Assembly: GCA_020635455.1 (NCBI GenBank)
Contig: JACJZT010000009.1
Span: 45,443-109,442 of the forward strand
Origin: Flavobacteriales bacterium
GTDB lineage: Bacteria > Bacteroidota > Bacteroidia > NS11-12g > UBA9320
Length of the DNA: 64,000 nt
Direction of reading: 5' to 3'
The position numbers were made by a program, and so were the translations under genes. Shown piece after piece: positions 8,961-17,668 of this stretch. Every line of letters starts with the position of its first letter. The stretch's first letter is position 1. The notes below the pieces were generated by a model. It worked only from the letters and a program-made list of their open reading frames with translations, made no database searches and was not told the DNA's origin.

Positions 8961-9293
8961 TTAAGGATTACTTCCTGAAGGTGGAGGAGGAGGTGGAGTG
9001 CCTTGTGTTGCCGGAGCGGGATTTGCATTTTCGATATTGTCCTTCATAAGCGATTCCTGTCCGGATCCGCTACCTCCAAGAAAAAAGGGTCCTGCCAGAG
9101 AAAGGATCAAAAGCGATATTGCCAGTATCCAGGTTATTTTCTCAACTCCTTCCGTTGTTTTGTTGACGCCCAAGATCTGATTTGCTGCAGAAAAATTGGC
9201 TGAAAGCCCTCCGCCTTTTGGGTTCTGTACCAATACGATGGCTATAATAAGTACGCTTGCAATGATACTAAGCCAGATAATAAGTGTAAACAT
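8961..9293 (-). CDS. secG: Preprotein translocase subunit SecG
   Basis: SecG is the small inner-membrane subunit of the SecYEG channel. The 110-residue protein has two membrane helices (about residues 3-22 and 54-73) separated by the conserved loop LVQNPKGGGLSANF, which identifies the family. The C-terminal tail is Pro-rich (a run of P before SGSNP), longer than in E. coli but common in Bacteroidota. It is the last gene of the miaB-sigma54 activator-lptE-TPR-secG run, 3 nt after its neighbour, and is followed by the terminator at 8911-8940. Confidence 0.93.
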   Translation of the reverse strand: MFTLIIWLSIIASVLIIAIVLVQNPKGGGLSANFSAANQILGVNKTTEGVEKITWILAISLLILSLAGPFFLGGSGSGQESLMKDNIENANPAPATQGTPPPPPPSGSNP

Positions 9294-9296
9294 TTT

Positions 9297-10574
9297 TTAT
9301 AATTTATTGATAAGCTCTTCCTTGATTAATTCAATTCGGGCTGCAAAAATCTCTTTTTTTTCGGGATTTTGCAATAATAATTTTTCATAAATTTCTAAGG
9401 ATTTATGCAAATGACCTTGGTTGTAAAATAGCTTTGCAAGGGATTCACTGACAACATCGGTTTGAAAAGTTTCACTTTTCAATGCCATGTTCTCGGGCTG
9501 ATAAATTTCTTTTTTTACTCTTGATATACTCGGGTTTTTTTTGATGAACTTTTCCAGAAGTGCATCAATTTCTTCTTTTGATCGTGATTTTGAAACCGGA
9601 TGTTCACCAGCTTTGGGTTCCGGTTTTACAAAAGCCTGTATATCATAGGCAATTTCTGCCCAAGCGGCCGGATCGTAAGGAGCATCCTCTTCGTCATCGT
9701 TCTGGTATTCAAAATTACCCGAATTTACTTCATCCGACTTCTGCAATTCTTCCTGAATCCCTGTCTGAACCGGCCGAATCTCATCCTTCTCTTTGGTAAT
9801 TTTAAAGCTTTCGAGCCATCCCATAAAATCGTACTCTTCCATTTCGTCTGATGGTATTTTTTCAGTGAAAGAATTCTCAGAATGTTCTGCTTCACCGGAT
9901 TCTGGTAAAGGAATATGCAAGTTTTCCGGCAAATACGAATTCGTATTTTTCCATGCATTGTTTTCAACCGGACGTATGGTTTCAGGCTCTTTATCGGGTA
10001 TAAAAAAATCGGAGTTTGTGTTTGCCGATATATTTTCTTCAGGGACTTCTTCAAAATGGGGTGTTTGTGCCGACGGAACTTCTTCAACATTCTTCAGATC
10101 GTCGGTAACAGCATTTTCAGTAGGGTTCTGAATTTCGGTTTTTAATTCATCGGAATTCTCTGTTTCACTTCTGAAGGAGTAATGTTCAGGGACCTGGGTT
10201 TTGTTGATTTCAAACGTGGTTATTTCCTGAACAGACGAAAGGTCCTGAACAGCAGGCTTATCAAGAACACCAATTGCCAGATCCTCTTTATTCGGATCGG
10301 GAAACGGCACAGTATCATCAATGGAAGTTTCCTTATTCGCGCTGATTTCATCCGAATGAATAAATTCAAAAAGTTTCTGTCGGTTTCCGGAGTATAAAGC
10401 TGCCAACCTTAAAGTTCTGGCATAATTGTGTGAACCTTTATCCTTATAAAATCGGGCAAGTAAAATTGGGGTGGTTTGAAAATACGGATATTGCTTCTTA
10501 AAGTTCAACAATTCATCTTCATCCGCTTTTTTTAGCGATGATGAATCGGAAATCAAATCAAGTATTTGTATCAT
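9297..10574 (-). CDS. Acidic protein with C-terminal TPR-like helices
   Basis: This 425-residue protein has no signal peptide. An N-terminal helical part (about 1-85, including YPYFQTTPILLARFYKDKG) is followed by a long acidic, Asn/Glu/Pro-rich segment of low complexity (about 90-330). The C-terminal part contains SESLAKLFYNQGHLHKSLEI, a TPR-type helix pair. The middle looks disordered, so it may act as a flexible scaffold. It is co-directional between lptE (2-nt gap) and secG (3-nt gap), which links it to envelope biogenesis only by position. I do not recognise a named family. Confidence 0.75.
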   Translation of the reverse strand: MIQILDLISDSSSLKKADEDELLNFKKQYPYFQTTPILLARFYKDKGSHNYARTLRLAALYSGNRQKLFEFIHSDEISANKETSIDDTVPFPDPNKEDLAIGVLDKPAVQDLSSVQEITTFEINKTQVPEHYSFRSETENSDELKTEIQNPTENAVTDDLKNVEEVPSAQTPHFEEVPEENISANTNSDFFIPDKEPETIRPVENNAWKNTNSYLPENLHIPLPESGEAEHSENSFTEKIPSDEMEEYDFMGWLESFKITKEKDEIRPVQTGIQEELQKSDEVNSGNFEYQNDDEEDAPYDPAAWAEIAYDIQAFVKPEPKAGEHPVSKSRSKEEIDALLEKFIKKNPSISRVKKEIYQPENMALKSETFQTDVVSESLAKLFYNQGHLHKSLEIYEKLLLQNPEKKEIFAARIELIKEELINKL

Positions 10575-10576
10575 CT

Positions 10577-11074
10577 TTACCAGTTTACGGCAGCTTTGTT
10601 AAACACTTCCTGAATTAACTGATCCGTTATTTCCTGAACCAGTGTCGATTCAAGACCCGAGAAATTTTTGGTGGCATCAAAATCTGAGAAAGAACTGAAG
10701 TCACTGTCAAAATTTTTATCCGGATGTTTGACACAAACAAATTTTACATGTATTCCTATGGTAAGTCTGTTTTTGGATGCATTGGCATCTCCCTGAACTG
10801 CAATGGGGGCGACTGTATAAGTATTAATAATCCCTTCAAATGCGAAATCACCGTTTTGTCTGGTAAAATCGAGTCGGGTATTGTTCATTTTATCTTTTAG
10901 CTTTTCGGTAACGATCTGACTTAACTTTGGGTTGATCGTTGCTGCCTTGTTTTCAAAAAATCCAACCGAAAAAGTTGAAACATCCGGAGGTATGGAAGCT
11001 CCCTGGAAACTGTAACAACCCGAGAATAAAAAGCTCATAACCAATACCCGGATGAATATTTGTTTGACTCCCAT
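10577..11074 (-). CDS. lptE: LPS-assembly lipoprotein LptE
   Basis: LptE plugs the LptD barrel and helps deliver LPS to the outer surface. The 165-residue protein has a lipoprotein signal (MSFLFSGCYSF, lipidated Cys after FSG) followed by the family-typical block SIPPDVSTFSVGFFENKA, and then NPKLSQIVTEKLKDK. I choose the ATG at 11074, 10 nt after the upstream stop; the longer frame uses TTG at 11098 and would overlap the upstream gene by 14 nt and lengthen the signal peptide. It lies between a sigma-54 activator and a TPR gene in the same run as secG. Confidence 0.85.
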   Translation of the reverse strand: MGVKQIFIRVLVMSFLFSGCYSFQGASIPPDVSTFSVGFFENKAATINPKLSQIVTEKLKDKMNNTRLDFTRQNGDFAFEGIINTYTVAPIAVQGDANASKNRLTIGIHVKFVCVKHPDKNFDSDFSSFSDFDATKNFSGLESTLVQEITDQLIQEVFNKAAVNW

Positions 11075-11084
11075 TAGCAATTGT

Positions 11085-12350
11085 TTAATTAAGTCCAAAT
11101 TCCTTGATTTTTCGATATAAGGTTCTTTCAGAAATACCCAGGTCGTTGGCGGCTTTTTTTCGTTTTCCGTTATTTTTATTCAGGGCCTTGCGTATCATTT
11201 CTTCTTCTTTGTCTCCTAAGCTAAGATTCTCTTCTTCAGGAAAGGTTTCAAGCTCTTCAATTTCGTATTCTTCCTTATCGTTTTGAAAGTAAGGCTTACT
11301 AACGTTGTTATTTGCTCCCTGAACCACAATATCAGACAGTTCTGTATTTTTTCCGCCTTCGTTTCCCGGTATGATTCTGGTTAGTGCAGCCCTGTTTCGC
11401 TCAATGAAATCAGAATTTCCGGACTGTTGGTTTTCGAGTAAACCGATCACGATCCCTTTAAGATCGTTCATATCTCGTTTAAGGTCAAACAGTACTTTAT
11501 AAAAAAGTTCCCGCTCATTGATGCCCTGATTTTTGGCTTCATTCGAAAGCATTAAAGAATAGGATTTCGTATCCTTTGGCAGGTATTTTTCGAGTACTTG
11601 TTCATTAATTACACGATTTTGCTCAAGAACCGACATTTGTTCTACCATGTTTTTTAACTGTCGGATGTTTCCCGGCCAATCATTTTCTGAAAGCAGTTTT
11701 TCAGCTTCCGGGGTTAGTTCAAGTTCGCGTATATGATATTTTTCCCCGGCATCCGCTGCAAATTTTCGGAACAAAATAGGTATGTCAGAAGGTCGTTCCC
11801 GTAAAGGTGGAACGTGAATGGGTAAAGTACATAGCCTGTAATAAAGATCTTCTCTGAATTTTCCCTGCTGACTTAATGCTAGAAGATCCTTATTGGTGGC
11901 TGTTACCACTCTTACATCTGTTTTCTGAACTTTTGAAGAACCAACCCTGATAAATTCACCGTTTTCTAGTATCCTAAGCAAACGAGCCTGTGTTTCAAAA
12001 GGCAATTCTCCAACTTCATCCAAAAATATCGTACCACCGTTCACCGTTTCAAAATAACCTTTACGACTTTCGTTCGCACCGGTGAAAGAACCCTTTTCAT
12101 GTCCAAAAAGTTCCGAATTGATGGTTCCTTCCGGTATTGCACCGCAATTAATAGAAATAAACGGCCCGTGTTTACGGTTGCTCAGTTGATGTATGATCTT
12201 TGAAAAAGATTCTTTTCCCACACCACTTTCACCCTGGATATATACGGTAATATCCGTTGGAGCAACCTTTGCAGCCGTTTCCAGAGCAAGATTTATTTTG
12301 GGAGAATTACCAATGATTCCAAATCTTTGTTTAATAGCCTGTAAATCCAT
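11085..12350 (-). CDS. Sigma-54-dependent transcriptional activator without receiver domain
   Basis: The 421-residue protein is an AAA+ enhancer-binding protein. Walker A GESGVGKE is at residues 40-47, the sigma-54 contact loop GSFTGA at 87-92 (usual form GAFTGA), and Walker B GGTIFLDE at about 105-112. A Fis-type helix-turn-helix ends the protein (AANDLGISERTLYRKIKEF). There is no N-terminal receiver or GAF domain, so activity must be controlled by another protein or by synthesis level. A linker of about 130 residues separates the AAA+ core from the DNA-binding part. It is embedded in miaB-lptE-secG, an arrangement I recall from other Bacteroidota. Confidence 0.92.
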   Translation of the reverse strand: MDLQAIKQRFGIIGNSPKINLALETAAKVAPTDITVYIQGESGVGKESFSKIIHQLSNRKHGPFISINCGAIPEGTINSELFGHEKGSFTGANESRKGYFETVNGGTIFLDEVGELPFETQARLLRILENGEFIRVGSSKVQKTDVRVVTATNKDLLALSQQGKFREDLYYRLCTLPIHVPPLRERPSDIPILFRKFAADAGEKYHIRELELTPEAEKLLSENDWPGNIRQLKNMVEQMSVLEQNRVINEQVLEKYLPKDTKSYSLMLSNEAKNQGINERELFYKVLFDLKRDMNDLKGIVIGLLENQQSGNSDFIERNRAALTRIIPGNEGGKNTELSDIVVQGANNNVSKPYFQNDKEEYEIEELETFPEEENLSLGDKEEEMIRKALNKNNGKRKKAANDLGISERTLYRKIKEFGLN

Positions 12351-12353
12351 TAT

Positions 12354-13781
12354 TTAAGGTTTATCTGTTTTATTAATGACCTTTCCGATCAAACTTGTGG
12401 TAGTGGATCTTTCAATAAGCACATCAACATAATCGCCGGGTTGCACTCCGTCTGCAGGAAAAATTACCGTTATATTATCATCGCTTCTACCTTTAAATTC
12501 CTCATTGCTTTTTTTGGAAACACTTTCCGTCAGGACTCTCACGACCGACCCAACACGCGATGCATTTTTTTGCTTTGAAACCCGGTTTTGGAGCGCGATT
12601 ATTTCCTGCAATCTTCGGCTTTTAACTTCTAAAGGGATATCATCTTTAAGTTTTCTGGCTGCCAGAGTGCCGGGCCTTTCACTGTAATTATACATGTAAG
12701 AGAAATCAAACTCACAGATCTCCATCAAAGAAAGTGTTTCCTGATGTTCTTCTTCCGTTTCGGAACAAAAACCGGAAATGATATCGCAGGAGATCCCGCA
12801 TTCAGGTATGAGTTCTCTGATCCTTTCAACTTTATTGAGATACCATTCCCTTGTATAGTTTCGGTTCATTAGATCTAGGATTCGTGTACTTCCACTTTGA
12901 GCAGGAAGATGAATGTAGTTACAGATATTTGGATATCGAATCATGGTATACAATACCTCATCCGTAATATCTTTTGGATGAGAAGTGCTGAATCGTATTC
13001 GCATTTTTTCATCAACTTCAGCAACCATTCCCAGTAATTTTGCAAAATTGATGCTGTTTACCTGTTCCTCAACCGTAAGTTTTGAAAATTCTTTTTTAGG
13101 ACCGCCTCCAAACCAAAGGTAGCTGTCAACATTTTGCCCAAGCAGGGTAACTTCCTTATATCCTAAAGTGGCCAGTTGCCTAACCTCTTCCACAATACTC
13201 ATGGCATCACGACTTCTTTCACGACCACGGGTAAATGGAACAACACAAAAACTGCACATATTGTCGCAGCCGCGCATAATGCTCACAAAGGCAGTTACTC
13301 CATTGCTGTTTAACCTGGTCGGATTTATTTCAGCATAGGTTTCTTCGAGTGAAAGCAATACATTAATGGATTTTTGGCCATCTTCAACTTCTGCAAGCAA
13401 CTTGGGCAGGTCCCTGTATGAGTCGGGTCCGGCTACAAGGTCCACAAGTTTTTCTTCTTCCAGGAGGTTTTTCTTGAGCCTTTCGGCCATACATCCCAGA
13501 ATGCCAATGATGAGTTTATGATTCCTTTTCTTGTTTGAACGCAAATGATTCAAACGGTGTCTGATCTTTTGTTCAGCATTTTCACGTATGCTGCATGTGT
13601 TTATTAATATTATATCTGCATCCTCTTCGGAGGGAGTATGTGAGTACCCTTTTTCACCAAGAATTGTGGCAACCACTTCACTGTCTGCAAAATTCATGGC
13701 GCAGCCATAACTTTCGATGTAAATGGTTCTGGTAGTGAGGTCTTTTTTCAGACCGGGCTGTTCGAGTAATTCGGTTTCCAT
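12354..13781 (-). CDS. miaB: tRNA-2-methylthio-N6-isopentenyladenosine synthase MiaB
   Basis: MiaB is a radical-SAM methylthiotransferase acting on i6A37 of tRNAs. The 475-residue protein has the N-terminal methylthiotransferase domain with cluster cysteines in SYGCAMNFADSE, INTCSIRENAE and ILGCMAER, the radical-SAM motif CDNMCSFC and a C-terminal TRAM domain. The longer frame starts at TTG 13817, but a TATTTTTG promoter box at 13793-13800 lies inside that extension, so I start at the ATG at 13781, which gives METELLEQ. It is the first gene of the run ending with secG. Confidence 0.95.
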   Translation of the reverse strand: METELLEQPGLKKDLTTRTIYIESYGCAMNFADSEVVATILGEKGYSHTPSEEDADIILINTCSIRENAEQKIRHRLNHLRSNKKRNHKLIIGILGCMAERLKKNLLEEEKLVDLVAGPDSYRDLPKLLAEVEDGQKSINVLLSLEETYAEINPTRLNSNGVTAFVSIMRGCDNMCSFCVVPFTRGRERSRDAMSIVEEVRQLATLGYKEVTLLGQNVDSYLWFGGGPKKEFSKLTVEEQVNSINFAKLLGMVAEVDEKMRIRFSTSHPKDITDEVLYTMIRYPNICNYIHLPAQSGSTRILDLMNRNYTREWYLNKVERIRELIPECGISCDIISGFCSETEEEHQETLSLMEICEFDFSYMYNYSERPGTLAARKLKDDIPLEVKSRRLQEIIALQNRVSKQKNASRVGSVVRVLTESVSKKSNEEFKGRSDDNITVIFPADGVQPGDYVDVLIERSTTTSLIGKVINKTDKP

Positions 13782-13792
13782 TTTAGCAATTG

Positions 13793-13800
13793 CAAAAATA
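13793..13800 (-). promoter_or_regulatory. -7 promoter box of miaB
   Basis: On the minus strand this is TATTTTTG, a perfect TAnnTTTG box. The predicted start falls within a few bases of the miaB ATG at 13781, implying a very short leader. It settles the miaB start in favour of 13781 over the TTG at 13817. Confidence 0.5.
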
Positions 13801-13851
13801 GAAAATATTACTGACAAACTGTCACTTGAATTCTTTATTTAAGCATTCGGA

Positions 13852-16227
13852 TCAGAATTGAATTTTGTAAACAAAATTTGGGAAAAGCCCGATCTGATAG
13901 GCTGTATTGATTTTGTTGGTTATCGGGTTGTATCTCTGTGCAAATACATTTTTTGTATTGGTCACGTTCTGTATATCAAAGAAGATGGTGTGAGCAAGCT
14001 TTCTTTTACTGCTGTTTATGGTGGCCCCTAATTTAAGATCAAAGCGAAAGAATGCAGGGTTTCTTTCCGAAAAAGCATAGGCATCACCCAGAAGCACTTC
14101 TTGTCCTTTTATCTGAGATGCAGCAAGATCAACCGGTGTATAATGTCTTCCACCGGCACTGGTTAGTTTTGCGTCAATGTTAAATCGGTGTCTTTTAGTT
14201 TTTCCAAATTTATATTCCTTGCCTACCAATATGTTGTAAACGTATTTTCCGTTAAATGCTGTGTTTCGTTCAACATTGTCTGACCCTTTATACTTTGACT
14301 CATATAAGGTTGCAGTGATCAAACCGTAATAACCTTTGCTGAAAAACTTTTCTAAAGTAAATTCAATTCCGTAATTGGTTCCGGTTCCTGAGTTGGTAAG
14401 GTAACTTTCTTCGTTAGGGGCAAAACTCGCCCCATTATTCAACATTGAGAAACTTGATGGATCAACGCTCACAGGAACATTGTTCAACATTTGATAATAT
14501 ACTTCTGCTTTTATTCGCCAGTCGTTCCAGGGCAAAAGATCGTAACCCAAAACAAAATGATGACTCCTCGTAAAATCAAGAGATTCATTGGTGCTTTCAT
14601 AGCTTCCGTCGCTTAGCTGAGTTCGATAAAAATACACATCGGTAGGTTGCATTTGACTATGCATGCCATAGCCCGCGCTAAAAGTGCTTTTTGAATTGAC
14701 CTTATATTTCAAACCTAATCGCGGTTCAATCGCAAAGGATTTATTAAGTGTTAAAAACTGACTGTGCAATCCTGCGTTTAATACCAATCTCGAATTGAGA
14801 CTGATCTTAGCATGAGCGTATGCCTGCAGCAAGGAGGTGTAGTCATCGAAATCCCAGAATTGGCGCCAGGTAGGGCTGTTGTATAAATGGCGATAAAATA
14901 GATTCAGATGGATCAGCTCTTCAATAAATCCAAATTTGAGGAATAGGCGGCTATTGATCTTTGAATTATAAGATGTGTTGAGAATATAACGGATCTGGGT
15001 AACCTTATTTTCGAGTGCCCTCGAAGCTGTATTGGTCAAAACAGAAATCGTGTCTTCATCATATTCCGATGCAGAATAGGTTGCACCCAAAACCGTTTTA
15101 AAATACGAACGCTTTCCGGCCCGAATAAAATGGCTGATACCCCCCAGACCCATTTTACTGGTAAAATAACTATCCCTTGTTGGGTCGGCAAACAGATCGG
15201 TTGTATCCACTTCGTTGTGGTCAAAAGTAATTTTACTGGTACCGGCCAAACCGAAAAAGGTAAAGGTCCCGAATTTTGTTCTCGCTCCGTTAACCTTGAA
15301 AGCAAGGTCCTGATAAAAAGGTGTGGCGGTAGTTCCTATGGATAATCCGAGGGATTGTGCAAAGCCGGTGAAGGAATATCGGTAGGCGATCAGATAAGAA
15401 GAACCTTTCTTTCGGTTGATCGGGCCTTCGGTCATGGCCTCAAGGCCTGTAAGTGCACCAAATTGCAGTGTGTGTTCCCTTTTGTCTGAATTGCCCTTTC
15501 TGAAACTCAGATCGAAAACTCCTGCATTTGCATTTCCGTACTCCGAAGGAAATGCCGAGGTAAAAAAATCCGAATTGTTTAAAACATTCGTATTCAGGCT
15601 GCTTACCGGACCACCGGTAGTCCCAATGGTCGAAAAATGGTTTGGATTGGGAATGTTCAATCCTTCAATCCGCCACAAAACTCCTGTCGGAGAGTTTCCT
15701 CTTATAACCAGATCATTTCTCGAATCATCGGGTGTGCTTACACCGGCAAAATTAGCGGCAAGTCGAGAAGGATCGGCCCTTCCTCCTGCATAACGGTTCA
15801 CCTCTTCGGTGCTGAATGACCTGGCACTTACACTGGTCATTTCATTTATGGTTTCGTTTTTCTTGGTTGCTGTTACCGAAACTTCCTTCAAACTATTAAT
15901 GTTTTCTTCCAGGTCAATTTCGAGAGATACTTCTTTGCCGGAAGTAACCTGAATGTTGTACAGAATGATCTCTTTATAGCCTATGTAACGGATCTTCAGA
16001 TCGTAGCGTCCTGCCGGAACATCACTTATTTTAAATTTTCCATCCCCATCCGTAATGGCAGCAAACCTGGTTTCAAAACCAATGATGACCACAGATGCAC
16101 CGATCAGATATTCTTTTGATTGTTTGTCGCTTACCTGACCCTTGATGTTCTGAAAATTGTTTTGAGATTGTGCATTCAAGCAAATTGAAAATAACGCAAT
16201 CCATAAAAAAAGTTTTTTAAGTTTCAT
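13852..16227 (-). CDS. TonB-dependent receptor, probable target of the adjacent Crp/Fnr regulator
   Basis: This 791-residue outer-membrane receptor has a signal peptide (MKLKKLFLWIALFSICLNAQ), a carboxypeptidase-regulatory-like domain (about 30-115), a plug (about 125-235, with VIRGNSPTGVLWRIEGLNI) and a barrel ending VYKIQF. The ligand cannot be read from sequence; it is not SusC-type and has no SusD neighbour. I start at the ATG at 16227: the longer frame to 16308 would place 27 polar residues before the signal peptide and run through the promoter and an FNR-type box. Regulation by the upstream Crp/Fnr protein is inferred from two perfect TTGAT-N4-ATCAA sites. Confidence 0.92.
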   Translation of the reverse strand: MKLKKLFLWIALFSICLNAQSQNNFQNIKGQVSDKQSKEYLIGASVVIIGFETRFAAITDGDGKFKISDVPAGRYDLKIRYIGYKEIILYNIQVTSGKEVSLEIDLEENINSLKEVSVTATKKNETINEMTSVSARSFSTEEVNRYAGGRADPSRLAANFAGVSTPDDSRNDLVIRGNSPTGVLWRIEGLNIPNPNHFSTIGTTGGPVSSLNTNVLNNSDFFTSAFPSEYGNANAGVFDLSFRKGNSDKREHTLQFGALTGLEAMTEGPINRKKGSSYLIAYRYSFTGFAQSLGLSIGTTATPFYQDLAFKVNGARTKFGTFTFFGLAGTSKITFDHNEVDTTDLFADPTRDSYFTSKMGLGGISHFIRAGKRSYFKTVLGATYSASEYDEDTISVLTNTASRALENKVTQIRYILNTSYNSKINSRLFLKFGFIEELIHLNLFYRHLYNSPTWRQFWDFDDYTSLLQAYAHAKISLNSRLVLNAGLHSQFLTLNKSFAIEPRLGLKYKVNSKSTFSAGYGMHSQMQPTDVYFYRTQLSDGSYESTNESLDFTRSHHFVLGYDLLPWNDWRIKAEVYYQMLNNVPVSVDPSSFSMLNNGASFAPNEESYLTNSGTGTNYGIEFTLEKFFSKGYYGLITATLYESKYKGSDNVERNTAFNGKYVYNILVGKEYKFGKTKRHRFNIDAKLTSAGGRHYTPVDLAASQIKGQEVLLGDAYAFSERNPAFFRFDLKLGATINSSKRKLAHTIFFDIQNVTNTKNVFAQRYNPITNKINTAYQIGLFPNFVYKIQF

Positions 16228-16244
16228 CTTAGTGAATTTTTGGA

Positions 16245-16252
16245 CAAAATTA
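16245..16252 (-). promoter_or_regulatory. -7 promoter box of the TonB-dependent receptor
   Basis: The minus-strand sequence is TAATTTTG, matching TAnnTTTG, with transcription predicted to start near 16238-16240, about 12 nt before the ATG. No -33 TTTG is present at normal spacing. Instead an FNR-type palindrome begins 23 nt upstream of the box, as expected for an activator-dependent promoter. Confidence 0.6.
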
Positions 16253-16275
16253 TCGCGGTCATTCCCATAAGTCCA

Positions 16276-16289
16276 TTGATTTGAATCAA
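16276..16289. promoter_or_regulatory. Perfect FNR-type operator, promoter-proximal
   Basis: The site TTGATTTGAATCAA is a perfect match to TTGAT-N4-ATCAA. Its centre (16282.5) is about 42-44 nt upstream of the predicted transcription start, the classical class II activator position. The regulator gene directly upstream carries the ExxSR helix that contacts TTGAT in FNR. Confidence 0.7.
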
Positions 16290-16311
16290 TAAACCTTTTT
16301 GAAACCATTAA

Positions 16312-16325
16312 TTGATTCAGATCAA
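16312..16325. promoter_or_regulatory. Perfect FNR-type operator, distal
   Basis: TTGATTCAGATCAA is a second perfect TTGAT-N4-ATCAA site, centred 36 nt from the proximal one and about 79 nt from the predicted start. It overlaps the last two codons and stop codon of the regulator gene (Leu-Ile-stop), so the site is built into the coding end. Confidence 0.65.
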
Positions 16326-16904
16326 TGAGTATGCCTTTCTCTTTCGGATACGACTCAGGGCTTCCGGAGTAACACCAATATAAGATGCGATCATATACTG
16401 AGGCACGCGTTGTATAAGGTCCGGTGTTTTTGCCAAAATTTCATCATAGCGTTGTTCGGGTGTAAACGACATGATCTCATTATTTCTGTTAAACATTTCA
16501 ATCAGGAAGTTTTCTGCAATGATTCTCCCAAACTGTTGAAATTGAGAATATTTTTTATAAAAGAATTGCACATCATCGTAATGCAACATAACCACTTCGG
16601 TCGGCTCAAGAGACTGGATGTAGGATCCGGAAGCTTTTCTCATCAGAAAACTTTCATATTCCGAAATGTATTCATTTTCAAAACAAAAACCCGATATCGT
16701 TTCTTTATCCTGGGAGATCGTAAAACACCTGAACCCACCCTTGTTAATAAAAGTAACATGGTTCTCAACCATACCCGGTTCAATATAGAATTCACCTTTC
16801 TCAAAAAATTTTAAGACGAGTTTTGATTCAAGTTCCTTCCACATTTCTTCGGTAATGTCAGGAACCAATTTTTGATAAAAAACTTTTATTTGAGAAAAGG
16901 CCAT
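16317..16904 (-). CDS. Crp/Fnr-family transcriptional regulator with FNR-type recognition helix
   Basis: The 195-residue protein has an N-terminal cyclic-nucleotide-binding-like beta-roll (about 20-115, with FFEKGEFYIEPG and FINKGGFRCFT), a dimerisation helix, and a C-terminal helix-turn-helix. The recognition helix reads PEALSRIRKRK, giving Glu181-x-x-Ser184-Arg185, the residue pattern that reads TTGAT in FNR (ETISR) rather than TGTGA in CRP. No N-terminal cysteine cluster is present, so it is not an FNR-type oxygen sensor, and the nucleotide pocket is not clearly conserved. The effector is unknown. The gene is followed in the same direction by a TonB-dependent receptor with two matching operators. 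Confidence 0.9.
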   Translation of the reverse strand: MAFSQIKVFYQKLVPDITEEMWKELESKLVLKFFEKGEFYIEPGMVENHVTFINKGGFRCFTISQDKETISGFCFENEYISEYESFLMRKASGSYIQSLEPTEVVMLHYDDVQFFYKKYSQFQQFGRIIAENFLIEMFNRNNEIMSFTPEQRYDEILAKTPDLIQRVPQYMIASYIGVTPEALSRIRKRKAYSLI

Positions 16905-16918
16905 CTGAAAAAGTTAAA

Positions 16919-16926
16919 CAAATATA
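16919..16926 (-). promoter_or_regulatory. -7 promoter box of the Crp/Fnr-family regulator
   Basis: The minus-strand sequence is TATATTTG (TAnnTTTG). The predicted start lies about 8 nt before the ATG at 16904. A TTTG lies upstream with a 16-nt spacer, shorter than the usual 19-21. Confidence 0.5.
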
Positions 16927-16966
16927 TGTAAACGGATTCAAGCAAACTACGAGGAACTTGAAATCA

Positions 16967-17662
16967 TCAGGATTTCATCGATTCTGCAGACATAGAATCG
17001 ATCATACCATCTTTCATTCTTAAAATGCGTTTAGCCCTCTGCGCAACGTCCTCTTCATGCGTTACCATCACAATCGTGTTCCCGGATTGATGAATAAGGT
17101 CGAAGAGGTCCAGGATTTCCATGGCACTTTTACTGTCCAGATTTCCGGTAGGTTCGTCAGCTAAAAGAATGGAAGGGTCATTCACAAGAGCGCGGGCTAT
17201 GGCTACTCTTTGTCTCTGACCGCCCGAGAGTTCGTTTGGTTTATGCATCATCCGGTCTTTCAGTCCTACCGATTCCAGAGCTTTTTCAGCCTTTTCTAGC
17301 CGAACTTTTTTTGGAAGGCCTGCATAAATAAGCGGCAACGCCACATTTTCAAGAGCATTGATACGCGGCATTAGGTTAAAGGTTTGAAAAACAAATCCAA
17401 TTTCCTTATTTCGGATCTCGGCCAATTGGTTGTCCTTCATTTTAATCACACTGGTTCCGTTCAAAACATAGGAACCGGAAGTTGGGGAATCCAGGCAGCC
17501 AATGATGTTCATAAGAGTTGATTTTCCGCTCCCGGAGGGTCCCATTAGTGCGACAAATTCACCCTGATCAATTTCACAATTTAAGTTTCTCAGGGCATAC
17601 ACTTTCTCAGTACCCATTTGATAGATCTTTTCAATATTGTTCAATTGAATGATTGCGGACAC
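16967..17662 (-). CDS. LolD/MacB-type ABC transporter ATP-binding protein
   Basis: The 231-residue ATPase has Walker A GPSGSGKST (about 41-49), Q-loop VFQTFNLMPRI, signature LSGGQRQRVAIARAL, Walker B ILLADEPTGNLD and switch histidine MVTHEED. The pattern matches the LolD/MacB/FtsE branch, which drives mechanical lipoprotein sorting or efflux. No permease gene is adjacent, so its partner is elsewhere and the exact role is open. It starts with GTG at 17662, 6 nt after gatC, and ends the DUF4199-SRPBCC-plsC-gatC run. Confidence 0.9.
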   Translation of the reverse strand: MSAIIQLNNIEKIYQMGTEKVYALRNLNCEIDQGEFVALMGPSGSGKSTLMNIIGCLDSPTSGSYVLNGTSVIKMKDNQLAEIRNKEIGFVFQTFNLMPRINALENVALPLIYAGLPKKVRLEKAEKALESVGLKDRMMHKPNELSGGQRQRVAIARALVNDPSILLADEPTGNLDSKSAMEILDLFDLIHQSGNTIVMVTHEEDVAQRAKRILRMKDGMIDSMSAESMKS

Positions 17663-17668
17663 AGGTAT

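Noticed and set aside
9725..10090. Second reading frame of 121 residues inside the TPR gene
   Set aside because: It is a same-strand shadow of a low-complexity acidic region, Lys/Arg-rich with no family features.
16317..16904. The Crp/Fnr protein as an oxygen-sensing FNR
   Set aside because: No N-terminal cysteine cluster is present; only the DNA-reading helix is FNR-like.
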